64,000 bases of DNA from Pseudonocardia sediminis (GTDB lineage: Bacteria > Actinomycetota > Actinomycetes > Mycobacteriales > Pseudonocardiaceae): contig NZ_SHKL01000001.1 of NCBI RefSeq assembly GCF_004217185.1, positions 1,820,001 to 1,884,000 of the forward strand. Reading direction: 5' to 3'. A program made the translations under genes and the position numbers. Below are positions 28,970 through 38,500 of the stretch, in pieces. How positions within the stretch are numbered: position 1 is the stretch's first letter; each line of letters opens with the position of its first letter. Under the pieces are notes generated by a model that made no database searches, was not told where the DNA came from, and saw only the letters and a program-made list of their open reading frames with translations.

Positions 28970-31419
28970 GGCAGCCCGAGCAGCGTTTGACAGGCGCTCC
29001 GTGCGTCGCTGATCTCCGCCGTGGTCGGTTCGGGACTTTTTGCTCTGCCGTGTGCGGCCTGGTTCCAACCATCGAGATGGGGCGCGATGATTGATTGGCT
29101 GGCGAGTACCCGTGGATGCCCTGGGTGCAGCGTGAGAGCAGCGGAGATCCTTTTCTTCGTCGTCGCCGTCTCATCGAGAAAAGCGAGGTCAGACTGCGGG
29201 TCGCGGGGCACACCGACGGACTCCTGCAAGACGAAATGGCGCAGGGCGTCGTCGAACGCCATCCGACATAGGCTGCGAATAAGTACGGTCGGCGGGGTCG
29301 TTGTAGGTCCCGGCTTCGGAGCCTTCGCGAGCGCGGCGTCCGCATCCTTCAGGAGAACCTCCCACATCGGTGGGCTCGGGGTCTCCTCGACAACTCCGGT
29401 CAGATGGTCTCGGTGCACTTTGCGGGCAGTGTGGTGCGGGGAATGGACGAGGAGGTGCTCACGTAGGCGTTCGTCATGGGTGAGCACTATGACTCGGCGG
29501 TCGGCTGCCAGGGCATCAATGAGTTGGGCGAGCCGGTCGACGCGGATCTGGTCGAAGGCGTGAACCGGGTCATCGAGCACGAGGAACCCGAACGGACCAC
29601 CGTGGGCGACAGCCAATAGGGGAGCGAGTAGCAGGGCGTTGCGCTGGCCAGCGCTGAGCAGAGAGAGTCCTACTGCCTGACCGGTGACATCGACGACTTG
29701 GACGTCGGCTTTCGTGCCCTTCACCGAGAGCCCGGTGATGTGTAGGCCGACGTCGTCGAGCAGCGTCCGGACTGAGGAGTCGGTCAGGGCCTGCAGGTTG
29801 CGGGTGCGATCGGCTCGAAGGTCGTTCTGCAGGGTGCGGACGCAGTCGCTGGCGGATTTCCAGGACGCAGCAGCGGCCGCGTCGTCGCGAACCTCCCGCC
29901 ACACGCTTAGGAACGGTTCGACGGCGCTGCGGCGGGCCCGCTGCCACTGCCGCTCTCGGTCGGTGTGCGCGGCGAGCTCGGTGACCGTCGCGTGCCAGCC
30001 AGTTGAGGTCAGACGGCTGTGTGCCGCGCGGACGGCGGCGCGTACCTCGGGGGTGGCGCGCCTGCCGTCCTCGTCGAGCTGGTGCCGGAGGTCGGCCCCG
30101 GCCGCTAGGACAGGGCGGGCTGCGTCGCGGAGCGCGTCCGTGCACCAGTCGTACGCGACCACCTCCTTGATCGGTACAAGGTCGTTGTCGAGTGCCGCCC
30201 GCAGTGCGCCGAGCCGGCGTGCGAACTCGGTCGTCTGTGTTTCGGTGGTCGGGGCGGTGTCGACGGTCGCGGCGAGGTTGGTGGCCCAGTCGGGTCCTTC
30301 GCGCCGGCAGACGGGGCAGATGTCGCCGGGGGTGTCGAGGTGCTCTACAGCACGGTGCAGCTCAGCAAGCGGTGCGGCGAGCTTCGCGGTGACCAGGTCG
30401 GGTGCAGGGGTGGCCTCGGCCGACTCGAGGTCTCTAAGCGCGGCGAAGGCCTTGGTCGCGGCGGCGTGTAGCCGGTCGTGGTGGTCGCTGGTGATCTCCG
30501 GTGCGGCGGCGCCGGTCTCGGTGAGGCCAGCGGCGGTAAGCCACGCGTTGGGGTCGTCGGTGACGTCCGGCCAGTCGATCTGGGTCGGCGCTGGGTCGGC
30601 GCGCTCGTGGTCGACCTGATCGGTGCGGTGCCGCGCATCGTCGCGAGCCTTCGTCCACCGGTCCTGGGCCCGCGCTGCCGCGCTCCCGGCGGAGTCGACG
30701 CCAGTCTTGAGCTCGTCGAAGCAGCCACCGAAGGCGAGTAGAGGCTCCAAGAACTCTTGCAGGTTCTGTGCGAGCTGTACCTGGCGCTCGACGGCGGCAT
30801 AGCCGAACACCGGCCGATGCCCGGCCAGCGCGGAACGCCACGACGTCGTGTCCAGGTCTACGTCGGTCGTGGTGCCGTCGGCCGCGGCGTGCCGGGCGGT
30901 CCGGCCCGTGACGCTGCCGTCCGGGGCGATCCGGACGCCCAGCGTCAAGGTCTCCTCGCCCGCGAGGAGGGTGACCTCGACATGGGCCTGGGTCGCGTCG
31001 CGGCCGCAGTGCTGGCGCTCCCAGAGCGGCGCCTTGCCTCCCTTTCCGTTGCTGGCGGGGGCACGGGGCTCGCCGTGCAGGGCGGTTTCGATCGCGTCGG
31101 CGATGCTGGACTTGCCCGATCCGTTGCGGCCGATCAGTACCGTCACGCCCGGGGTGGGGTCCAGGTCGATGGTGAGCGGCGCCCCTACGCCCTGGTAACC
31201 GTCGATACTGACGCGCAGCAGCGTCCACGTGCGTCCGCTGACGAGATCGCCCGCGGTCGCCCGGCCGCCGAGGGCGCGAGCGACCTCCAGAAGGCGATCC
31301 CAACCGGACCGGCTCGCCTCCGACGTGGCGCGGGAGCGCTTCGCCTCGGCCAGCTCGATCAGATCCTCGAAGGTGAGCAGCCGTAACGGCTCGGGGATCG
31401 GCAGCGGCACGGCGGTCAC
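28966..31419 (-). CDS. Rad50/SMC-type ABC ATPase with CPxC hook
   Basis: 817 residues. A 65-residue leader precedes the ATPase start WTLLRVSIDGYQGV. Walker A is IGRNGSGKSSIAD (Lys103). Cys368 and Cys371 (DICPVCRREG) form a Rad50-like zinc-hook motif between two helical arms. The ABC signature is LSAGQRNALLLA and Walker B is FLVLDDPVHAFD, followed by the switch IVLTHDERL. A C-terminal extension of about 130 residues follows. It is coupled by GTGA overlaps to a small gene on each side. This small-ABC-small layout resembles the ABC three-component systems described by comparative genomics as biological-conflict modules. Confidence 0.8.
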   Translation of the reverse strand: MTAVPLPIPEPLRLLTFEDLIELAEAKRSRATSEASRSGWDRLLEVARALGGRATAGDLVSGRTWTLLRVSIDGYQGVGAPLTIDLDPTPGVTVLIGRNGSGKSSIADAIETALHGEPRAPASNGKGGKAPLWERQHCGRDATQAHVEVTLLAGEETLTLGVRIAPDGSVTGRTARHAAADGTTTDVDLDTTSWRSALAGHRPVFGYAAVERQVQLAQNLQEFLEPLLAFGGCFDELKTGVDSAGSAAARAQDRWTKARDDARHRTDQVDHERADPAPTQIDWPDVTDDPNAWLTAAGLTETGAAAPEITSDHHDRLHAAATKAFAALRDLESAEATPAPDLVTAKLAAPLAELHRAVEHLDTPGDICPVCRREGPDWATNLAATVDTAPTTETQTTEFARRLGALRAALDNDLVPIKEVVAYDWCTDALRDAARPVLAAGADLRHQLDEDGRRATPEVRAAVRAAHSRLTSTGWHATVTELAAHTDRERQWQRARRSAVEPFLSVWREVRDDAAAAASWKSASDCVRTLQNDLRADRTRNLQALTDSSVRTLLDDVGLHITGLSVKGTKADVQVVDVTGQAVGLSLLSAGQRNALLLAPLLAVAHGGPFGFLVLDDPVHAFDQIRVDRLAQLIDALAADRRVIVLTHDERLREHLLVHSPHHTARKVHRDHLTGVVEETPSPPMWEVLLKDADAALAKAPKPGPTTTPPTVLIRSLCRMAFDDALRHFVLQESVGVPRDPQSDLAFLDETATTKKRISAALTLHPGHPRVLASQSIIAPHLDGWNQAAHGRAKSPEPTTAEISDARSACQTLLGLP

Positions 31420-31781
31420 GGCGTGTGCTCCGCGTGCAGGCTGTTCTCAATCAGCAGCGAGAATGGCACTGGGAGGTCGCCCGGGCACACCCTCGATCGG
31501 GTGGCGAGCTTGGTGGAGTGGTGGCCGATCTCTGGGGCGAGATCCCAGCCGCGAACGGCGGGGACAGTGTGATCGCCTGCGACTCGCAGCTTGCGCAGCG
31601 TCACTTCGGCTGGACGCGTTGCACTGGGAAGCAGCGTGACGGTTTGGCCTGGCACGTCGCCTACGAGCTCCTCGCGACAATGGAAACTGAAGTGGTGCCA
31701 CTCCGTCCCCCGTCGCTCCCCGCACACACGGAGGAGCTCCCCGATGTCAGGTGCGTCGACTACCGAGCATCCCATCGACAT
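31416..31781 (-). CDS. Middle-component-like small protein of the ABC operon
   Basis: 121 residues from the ATG at 31779-31781 (MSMGCSVVDAPDIGELL). A GTG at 31868 would add 29 residues whose composition is unlike the rest. The stop overlaps the ATPase GTG as GTGA. The final segment CPGDLPVPFSLLIENSLHAEHTP and the all-beta-like middle suggest an adaptor. In ABC three-component systems a small middle component of this size usually precedes the ATPase gene. The family is not confirmed. Confidence 0.6.
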   Translation of the reverse strand: MSMGCSVVDAPDIGELLRVCGERRGTEWHHFSFHCREELVGDVPGQTVTLLPSATRPAEVTLRKLRVAGDHTVPAVRGWDLAPEIGHHSTKLATRSRVCPGDLPVPFSLLIENSLHAEHTP

Positions 31782-31985
31782 GCGCAGAGCGTAGCGAGTC
31801 CGCTCTCTAGAGTTAACAGGCCATCGACCGAACGAGGGTGGTGCTTGTCCTTCTCGCTCACCGGTCACCGCTCACCGCTGACGGCGACAGCCAGCCATGC
31901 TGCCGCCGATCTTCGGAGCCGGGCCGGCGGATCGAGGACTTCCTCCGTCTGGCGGCGACCGGCCCACGCCGATGTCGTTTGGAGC

Positions 31986-32957
31986 TCATCGATCGCAGAG
32001 TCCGCCGGGTGAGGGCTGCTCGCTGGGAGGAAGCGTCGTGATCGTGGTGTTGACAAGAGCAGCGTCGAGATAGCGGGCGTAGACCTCGTCCGGCCACGCG
32101 TCGGTCGTCACAAGCCGCATCGCCTGAACGACCTCGTCCAGCGTGCGGGCCTCGAAGGTCCGGCTGTCGATGAGGCAGCGCCCGTAGTCCCGGCCCGCGA
32201 CGGCGCAGCGCGTGTTGCCGACGGGATAGAGCAGCACGAACGTCCCCGCGTCCCAGCCGTCGTTGCTGTTGTCGAGCATCCGGAGCGCGAGCAAGTGGTC
32301 CAGCCAGATCTGCTGAAGCGGGAGAGCGGACAGGAGGTGGAAAGTCGACGGGTCGAAGGCGGCAGTGTCTCTCGCGATCTCGACGTAGAGGCCGTCCTTG
32401 TTCGACGCCGGCGTGCCGCGGAGGTCCTCGTGATACTTGACCTCGATACCGATGAAGCTGTGGCCGTGGTCGCCGTCGTACTCGATGAACACATCGAAGG
32501 CGGACCGGTTGGCGGTGTAAGTCGCGTCGATACGGCCAGGGGACCACTCGAACCGGATGTCGCGTACGGCGCGGATGTCCGGCCAGATCTGGCGGAGCGT
32601 CGTAGTCGCGAGCTCCAGGTCGGCGGCCAGCGGGCCGAACATGTTGAAGCACAGCGGTTGGCTCGAGAGCAGGTCGACCCAGAGTCGTGGGCGGAACAGC
32701 AGTGCCCCGGTGCGTGGTGCGTCGGTGACCGCCTTGTGTACCTGCTCCCGGGCCATTGCGGATAGGTAGTTCCGCAGTTCCGGGGGTTGAGCGACGGAGG
32801 TTTCCAGGCGGGATCCGAGGGGCGAGCCGTTGTGGAGCCCGGCAGGTAGCGATTGCTGTTCGCGCCACAGAGCCTGGTGCAGTCTGGCTCGTTGCTGCCA
32901 CGGGTTGTCGCCGTGGACGTGAACGTGGTGAGCGTCCAGAACGGATCGCGGGATCAT
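31986..32957 (-). CDS. PGN_0703-like PD-(D/E)XK endonuclease
   Basis: 323 residues from the ATG at 32955-32957 (MIPRSVLDAHHVHVHGDNPW). The core reads GRIDATYTANRSAFDVFIEYDGD followed by SFIGIEVKYHEDLRG, giving Asp...Glu-x-Lys of the PD-(D/E)XK superfamily in the form I associate with the PGN_0703-like putative restriction nucleases. A longer frame to 33053 exists but its first 32 residues are not family-like. It reads in the same direction as the ABC operon, about 200 bp upstream of it, and may be its effector nuclease or an independent module. Confidence 0.65.
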   Translation of the reverse strand: MIPRSVLDAHHVHVHGDNPWQQRARLHQALWREQQSLPAGLHNGSPLGSRLETSVAQPPELRNYLSAMAREQVHKAVTDAPRTGALLFRPRLWVDLLSSQPLCFNMFGPLAADLELATTTLRQIWPDIRAVRDIRFEWSPGRIDATYTANRSAFDVFIEYDGDHGHSFIGIEVKYHEDLRGTPASNKDGLYVEIARDTAAFDPSTFHLLSALPLQQIWLDHLLALRMLDNSNDGWDAGTFVLLYPVGNTRCAVAGRDYGRCLIDSRTFEARTLDEVVQAMRLVTTDAWPDEVYARYLDAALVNTTITTLPPSEQPSPGGLCDR

Positions 32958-33069
32958 GCTCGTAGTACATCGAAGGGCGCTGCCCGACGGAAGTAGGTTG
33001 GCGCGCTCGTCGTGTCGGCTGCTGCCGGGGATAGTGTCTGATTGATTCTGCAATTCGTCAGGGGGCGAT

Positions 33070-34113
33070 GTGGTCCGTCGTATGAGGGACGTCCGGTATC
33101 GCGAGGAACAGTGGCGGGATCGGTACGCGCCTCACGTCGCCCCGATCAACGAGTTGGTGGACGAGCTCGGCACGCGCGACGAGGCGGGCCATCCGCCGTA
33201 CGTGGCGCCGATGTACAAAGGCGTCCGCGCTCGAGCGCTGGCGATCTTGCGCGATCCCGGTCCGAAGGCGGGCGGGGAGAACGGCTCGGGTTTCCTCTCG
33301 GTGGAGAACGACGACCAGTCCGCGCAGCGGCAGGACGAATTCTTCCGTGGGGCAGGGATCGATCCGGCCGAAGTCGTGCCGTGGAACGCCTACCCCTGGT
33401 ATATCAACAGCAAGCCCACGCGCGAGCAGCTCCAGCAGGGCACCGAGCCGCTCCGGCGTCTGATCGCCCTCCTGCCGCATCTTCGTGTGGTGATCCTGGA
33501 AGGCATCGATGCCAAGGCGGCGTGGGATCTGTTCGTCGCCCGGCACGGGGCGTGGGTCCGATCCCGAGAGATCGAAGCGGTGTCGACCTACCACCCGAGC
33601 CGGCAGGCGTTGCAGCACCCGGATCCGGCCGAGCGGGACCGGCGGGAGGAGCACATCCGGTCGACTCTGCGCCGGGCCGCGCGCGTGATCGATGAGCACG
33701 ACACCGGGCCAGGTGCCGAGAAGCCGTCGCCCTCTGCCCCCGAGGGGCTGGGGGTCATCGATGTGGACGTCATCGGCCGGCCGGCGGCCGCCTCGACGCC
33801 GTCCGAATTGCTGTGGCGTGCGGCGGTGACGGCTGCGATCGGGCGTCGTGAGGTCCCTGATGGTGTGCGCTTTGCGATCGAGGTGGAGTTCCGGCTGCCG
33901 TCGTCGCGAGAGCGCAACGACCGATGGGATGTCGACGGCCTCCTCACGCCGACGTTCGAGGCGTTGGGCGGAGCAATCGGGTGGCGGCGGGGACAGGGGC
34001 GACCGCAGGCCGACGACGAGCGAATCGACCGGATCGTCGCGTCGAAGCGTCCGGCAACTAGGGACGAGGAGCCGGGAGCGCGGCTGCGCATCGTGCCGCT
34101 CGCAAGTCCGTGA
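33070..34113 (+). CDS. UDG-fold protein fused to a RusA-like resolvase domain
   Basis: 347 residues; the GTG at 33070 follows AGGGGG, with an ATG 12 bp on as an alternative. Residues 50-180 resemble the uracil-DNA glycosylase superfamily: ALAILRDPGPKAGG in the motif 1 position, NAYPWYIN, and STYHPSRQAL with the HPS of motif 2. From about 245 the sequence changes: VRFAIEVEFRLPSSRERNDR, then WDVDGLLTPTFEALGG and DDERIDRIVASKR match the RusA Holliday-junction resolvase layout, including the D-x-D and DD acidic residues. I do not know this fusion. It is the last gene of island 1, and its stop lies within the right-hand CGTGACACG repeat. Confidence 0.55.
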   Translation: MVRRMRDVRYREEQWRDRYAPHVAPINELVDELGTRDEAGHPPYVAPMYKGVRARALAILRDPGPKAGGENGSGFLSVENDDQSAQRQDEFFRGAGIDPAEVVPWNAYPWYINSKPTREQLQQGTEPLRRLIALLPHLRVVILEGIDAKAAWDLFVARHGAWVRSREIEAVSTYHPSRQALQHPDPAERDRREEHIRSTLRRAARVIDEHDTGPGAEKPSPSAPEGLGVIDVDVIGRPAAASTPSELLWRAAVTAAIGRREVPDGVRFAIEVEFRLPSSRERNDRWDVDGLLTPTFEALGGAIGWRRGQGRPQADDERIDRIVASKRPATRDEEPGARLRIVPLASP

Positions 34114-34129
34114 CACGAGTCGTGACACG
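34109..34129 (+). repeat. Paired CGTGACACG direct repeats near right end of island 1
   Basis: CGTGACACG occurs at 34109-34117 and 34121-34129, spaced by AGT, matching the pair at 10893-10913 and followed by AA in both places. It overlaps the stop codon of the preceding gene and lies 95 bp before the tRNA repeat. Confidence 0.6.
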
Positions 34130-34223
34130 AAATCCTGGCTACGACGGGTTCGCGAGACAGCAGGTGGGCGCCAGGGCGAACCATCGTCGCAGGTAGAGGC
34201 GACGTAAAGCGTCTCGCATGCGC

Positions 34224-34265
34224 TTTACACTCGAGCGGTCGCAGGTTCGAACCTGCCGCGCCCAC
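34224..34265 (+). repeat. Second tRNA-Val 3'-half repeat (island junction)
   Basis: The 42 bp match 10803-10845 with a C-to-T change next to the anticodon loop and one missing C in the T-arm. No 5' half precedes it, so it is not a tRNA gene. It carries the UAC-type loop (TTTACAC). It is the right end of island 1 and the left end of the next inserted segment. Confidence 0.8.
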
Positions 34266-34552
34266 CTCTTGTCTCCAGCGGGTCTGTTGCGTTCATGGTC
34301 CTCGGCCCCACTAGTGCGTTCGTTGCCTAGCTAACCGCTCGCGTCGTGGTCGCGTAGCGACGTCCGGAAGAGCACACCGTCGGCACGCGAGCCCCCTGAC
34401 GAGCTGCCGACCGGCTGTGGTGGAGGCGCTATTCGCTCCATGGGCGGACCCATCAGCACAATTGATGATCATGTTTAACGGACTCGTGGGGACCGTCGAC
34501 ACACCAGCTGATCGGCTCAGTAGGAGCCTGAGAAGCGGCGGAGGTTGGGCAC
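34266..34552. other. Non-coding stretch after the second att repeat
   Basis: Together with 34,114-34,223 this forms about 440 bp holding only the CGTGACACG pair and the tRNA repeat. I see no integrase remnant, no long dyad and no frame with convincing codon use. The GGAGG at 34,540-34,544 belongs to the following gene. Confidence 0.5.
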
Positions 34553-35101
34553 GTGAGCGCAGATGTATCGGAGTCGCACCGAACTGAGGTAGAGGAGGCG
34601 GCGGTCGAACGAGCGCATCCGAACCGTCGCGCGGCGACCATGGACTTCGTCCGTCGAGCTGCCTCCCCGATCCCAGATCGAATGAAGTCACGTACCGCTG
34701 TCCTGGTTGGCAGTGTCGTGCTGCTCGTCCTCATCGGAGTCACGGCATGGGCGAACGCAGGTGGCTCTGTCGTGATGCGCGGATCGATGACGGTCAACGG
34801 GAGCACCATCCCGCAGAAGGGTCCGACCGCAGTAGGCGTCTGTACGACGTGGCGTGGATTTTTCGATGTCCGAGCAGGAACCGCCGTTACCGTTCGTGAT
34901 TCTTCCGGGGCCATCGTCGCGGTGGGGCAACTCGCGCCGGCGACTGTTGGCGGTTACGGATCGTGCACATTCCCCTTCATGCTCGAGGACGTGCCACTAT
35001 CTGACTTCTACACGGTCGAGGTCGGGCGGCGGGGCGAGGTCACTGCGACCGCAGCCGACGTGACGTCAGCCGGAGTCCATCTGTCCCTCGGCGGGTACTG
35101 A
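34553..35101 (+). CDS. Single-pass membrane hypothetical protein
   Basis: 182 residues, GTG start after GGAGG. Residues 1-45 are charged and cytoplasmic, residues about 48-68 (TAVLVGSVVLLVLIGVTAWANA) form one transmembrane helix, and the remainder should face outside. The outer domain (MTVNGSTIPQKG, VRAGTAVTVRDSSGAIVAVGQL) has the look of a small beta-sandwich; two cysteines (VGVCTTW and GSCTFPF) could form a disulfide. No family recognised. It may be unrelated to the kinase operon 415 bp downstream. Confidence 0.65.
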   Translation: MSADVSESHRTEVEEAAVERAHPNRRAATMDFVRRAASPIPDRMKSRTAVLVGSVVLLVLIGVTAWANAGGSVVMRGSMTVNGSTIPQKGPTAVGVCTTWRGFFDVRAGTAVTVRDSSGAIVAVGQLAPATVGGYGSCTFPFMLEDVPLSDFYTVEVGRRGEVTATAADVTSAGVHLSLGGY

Positions 35102-35516
35102 CGGCATCGTCACGGGCTTGATCTCGTCGCCAAGAACGGCGAGTCGCACATTGACGGACTGCATCTCACGTCAACTCGGTTCATGACTCAGGTGGATCGG
35201 ACCGGGCTGTCGACACGGTGCCTCGGTGGGGCGACGCCGCTCGGCGACCGGCCTTCTTCATGGAGACACGCAGCGGGACCTCGATGGGCCGGACTCACGT
35301 GATTCCGTCAGTGAGGTTTCAGTGCTGATAGTAGACATCGTCGCTGGTCGAGAGCGATTAGTTCACTCCACGAGGTGACAGGCGGGCACCAAGTGCAAAC
35401 TCTGTGTCGTGGGCAACTAGGGTCGTTCACGTCGACCGGACGATCAGTCGGCGGCACGACGAGGGGAACGGCGGCCACATGCTCCTTGATCTCTTCCCAG
35501 CTATTGGGCCCAGCTG
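35102..35516. other. Upstream region of the kinase operon
   Basis: 415 bp without a recognisable protein gene. It should contain the promoter of the 35,517-46,137 operon. The part from 35,310 to 35,400 is A/T-richer than its surroundings. The last 38 bp hold a 12-codon frame that overlaps the operon start. Confidence 0.5.
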
Positions 35517-35517
35517 A
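35479..35517 (+). other. Possible 12-residue leader frame coupled to the kinase gene
   Basis: ATG at 35479 opens a 12-codon frame (MLLDLFPAIGPS) whose TGA (35515-35517) shares its A with the ATG of the kinase gene. GAGGGG lies 12 nt upstream. The kinase ATG itself lacks a clear ribosome binding site, so ribosomes finishing this frame could reinitiate on it. No evidence beyond this layout. Confidence 0.3.
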
Positions 35518-38500
35518 TGGCCCGCCTACACATCCTGGGTGATTGGCACGGGCCCGGCGAGGAGAAGACCGCGCGGCGGCTCGCCGATGAGCTCCCGCAA
35601 AGCTGGGACGTAATCGCCGGGAGGCAGATCCCGGACTCGATGAGCACCGTCGATCTTGATTTGGTCGTTGTCGGTGACCACGCGATCTTCGTGTGCGAGG
35701 AGAAGGCCTGGGGACGCGAGATCCAGGTCGGCGAGGTTGCCTGGTACGTCGACGGGGACCGGCGCCACAACCCCGCGAACCAGGTCGCCCACGCGTCCCG
35801 GGTGCTGGCGGGTCGGCTGAAGACCAAGGTCAGTGGATGGGCTGCCGCCCTCGGAGCGCTTCCGCGGGGCGCGCGTCCGGTGTCCGGGCATGTGGTGCTG
35901 TCGCACGACACACTCGTTCTGCGCGGCGCCGACGAGCTCGGTCCGGGGATTGTGCTTCGCCTCGCCGATGCTGCCGCGCAGCTCGTGGAGCGTGACGTCG
36001 AGTTCCCGGGCGCGCTCGCCCCGCTCCGCCCGAAGCTCATGAGTTATCTGCTAGGCCTCGGGCAGCGCGCCGAGGACCACCTACCGCGAAAGATCATGCA
36101 GTACCGCGTGCTCGGCCGGCCCATGACACAGGGCAACGCGCGGGTCTTCCCGACACAGAACCCGGCGGGGGAGAACGTCGGTCTGTACTGCGTGCCGGTC
36201 ACGGGTGCTAAGGATCCGGATGCGGCGCGGCGGCTCGCCACCCGTGAGCACGATGCGTTGCAATCGCTCGCTGCTCAGGAACGCACCTGGCGCGTCCAGG
36301 GATGGTTTGACTGGGAGGGTTTCCTCGTCACCCCGATCGTCGTGGCGATGGACGGGACCAGCCTGGGCAAGCTCGCGCACGACGCGGACGGGCCTGTCGA
36401 TGTGGAGGTCGGCCGAGCGGTCGTCCACGACGCGTTCGTCGCGCTCGCCGATGTCCACAGCCACGACATCACCCACCGCGCCCTTCAGTTGCGCAGCATC
36501 GAGGTGACACCGCCCCCGCAGAACCGCGTCCGGTTCCGTGATCTCAGCCGGGCCCACCTGCCGTCGACCCAGACGATCGCGCCCGTCCTCGGCGAAGACC
36601 ATCCGTCTGCGGCGTTCCAACCACCAGGGACGACCCCGGAGTTCTTCCAGCCAGGCGACGACGTCTACGCGCTCGCCCTGTGTCTCGTGCAATGGCTTCA
36701 CGGGGACGCCGGCGAGGTACCCGATCACAACCTCGCCCGGTCCCGTGCAGCCGGTCATCCGGTCTTCGGTGACGTACTGGAGCGCTGCCTCGACCCGGAC
36801 ATCACCGCGCGCCCGACAGCGTCCGCGGCCGCGGCACTCACCAGCCCCGCACCGCCGGAGCCCGACCCGCAGCCAGTCCCGAAGCCCGGACCGCCGGCCT
36901 CGGTCGATGACGAGCGAATGGAGCCGAACGGGCTGCTCGCCGGCCGCTACCGTCTGCTGAACCGTCTTGGTGAAGGGGCCTGGGCGGTCACCTGGCTCGC
37001 CTGGGACGAGCGACTGGAGCTGCAGCGCACCCTCAAGCATCTCCATCCGCACCGGTCGCAGTTCGAGCACGTCCGCGCCGAGTACATGAACGCCGACGCG
37101 CTGGCCAGCCGCTACTGCGCCCGGGTCTACGACGTCCTGGCGCGGCCCGAGCCCGGTGTCCTGGTGCAGGAGTACGTGCCCGGACAGAGCCTGCATGACG
37201 CCGCTCAGAATGGGCGCATTACCGATGAAGAGCAGGTGCGGCGGATCGCCGTCGACGTCCTCCGCGGCTTGGCGGACGCCCACGAGCAGCTGCTCTACCA
37301 CCGCGACGTCAGCCCGAACAACATCATCGTCCGTGAGGACGGTAGCGCTGCCCTGATCGACTTCGGGCTCTCGATGCGGGTGAGCGACGCCAAGTCCGCG
37401 GTCGGCTCACCGCCCTACACCGCACCAGAGGTGATCACCCGTCGGCACTGGAGCCCCGCAGCCGATATCTACAGCGCGGCGGTTTCGGTCCTCCACGCAG
37501 TCCTGGGCCGCTACCCGTACGCGGGCCTGGCACTCGACGAGCGACGCATGCTGCTGCCGCCGTCGGACGCCCAGCGCCGCCGTTACGGGGGTGCTCTGCT
37601 CGACACGCTGTTCCGGGCGGTCGCATTCGACGAGAACGACCGTCCGCAGACCGCCCGCGCGTTCGCCGATCAGCTTGCGCGGGCGCGCGACACGCCGCCG
37701 CCGGATCCGACGCGTCGTTCGTTGGTCAACCCAACCGTCGATGCGCTACGCGGCCTCTACCGGGGCAGCGGCATCGGCAATGCGGGCAACCGTGGCATGG
37801 ATGACGCGTTCGCCCACGACACCTACGTTCTCACCCGGCTCGACGAGGAACTCCTGCCCGCCGTGATCGGTGGCGAGCTCGATGTCGTCGTGCTCAGCGG
37901 CAACCCGGGAGACGGGAAGACGTCCTTCCTGGTCCAGGTCGGTCAGGCCCTCGACGGCCGCGGTGCGGAGACACTTGCCGCTGACGCGGCAGGCTGGCGG
38001 AAGAGGCTCGACGGGCGCACCTTCACGGCCGTCTACGACGCCTCCGAGTCGCACGGCGACCTGACCGCGGACGACCTCATGCGCTCAGCGCTCGACCCGG
38101 GCGACGGCGACGACCCCACGCGACGAACCGTCCTGCTCGCGGCTAACGACGGCCGGGTTGCGCAGTTCTTCGGCGAGCACGCCGAGCGCTACCCGGAGGT
38201 CATCGCAGCGCTGGATCGTCAGCGCTCTAGCGGTCCCGCTCCAGGCGCGCGAGTCGTACTCGTGGACCTCAAGCGCCGCGCCCTTGCTCTGCCGACCGGT
38301 GTCGGCCGCACCGGGCTCGGCCTCGGAATCCTCGACTCATTGACTGCACCCGGACGTTGGGAGATGTGCTCGGGCTGTATCGCCCATGATGTGTGCCCCA
38401 TGCGGCGCAACGCTGAACTTCTTCGCGACGACGCTGCCCGAGATGCCCTCTCGGAGCTCTTGCTGACCAGTCATCTTCGGCGCCGCCGCCGAGCAACCGT

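Larger units (their letters stand above)
10845..34265. mobile_element. Island 1: immobilised tRNA-Val integrative element carrying defence-like genes
   Basis: The segment is bounded by tRNA-Val 3'-half repeats (10,803-10,845 and 34,224-34,265). Paired CGTGACACG direct repeats lie just inside both ends (10,893-10,913 and 34,109-34,129), where integrase arm sites would be expected. The element still holds an integrase N-terminus and relaxase C-terminus fused together but no complete recombinase, no conjugation ATPase and no replication gene. The remaining genes encode nucleases, helicases, a methylase and ATPases. I infer a former conjugative or mobilisable element decayed into a fixed defence island. 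Confidence 0.75.

Noticed and set aside
34224..34265. A second tRNA-Val gene
   Set aside because: The 5' acceptor strand, D-arm and first half of the anticodon stem are missing and the T-arm has lost a base; it is an attachment-site repeat.
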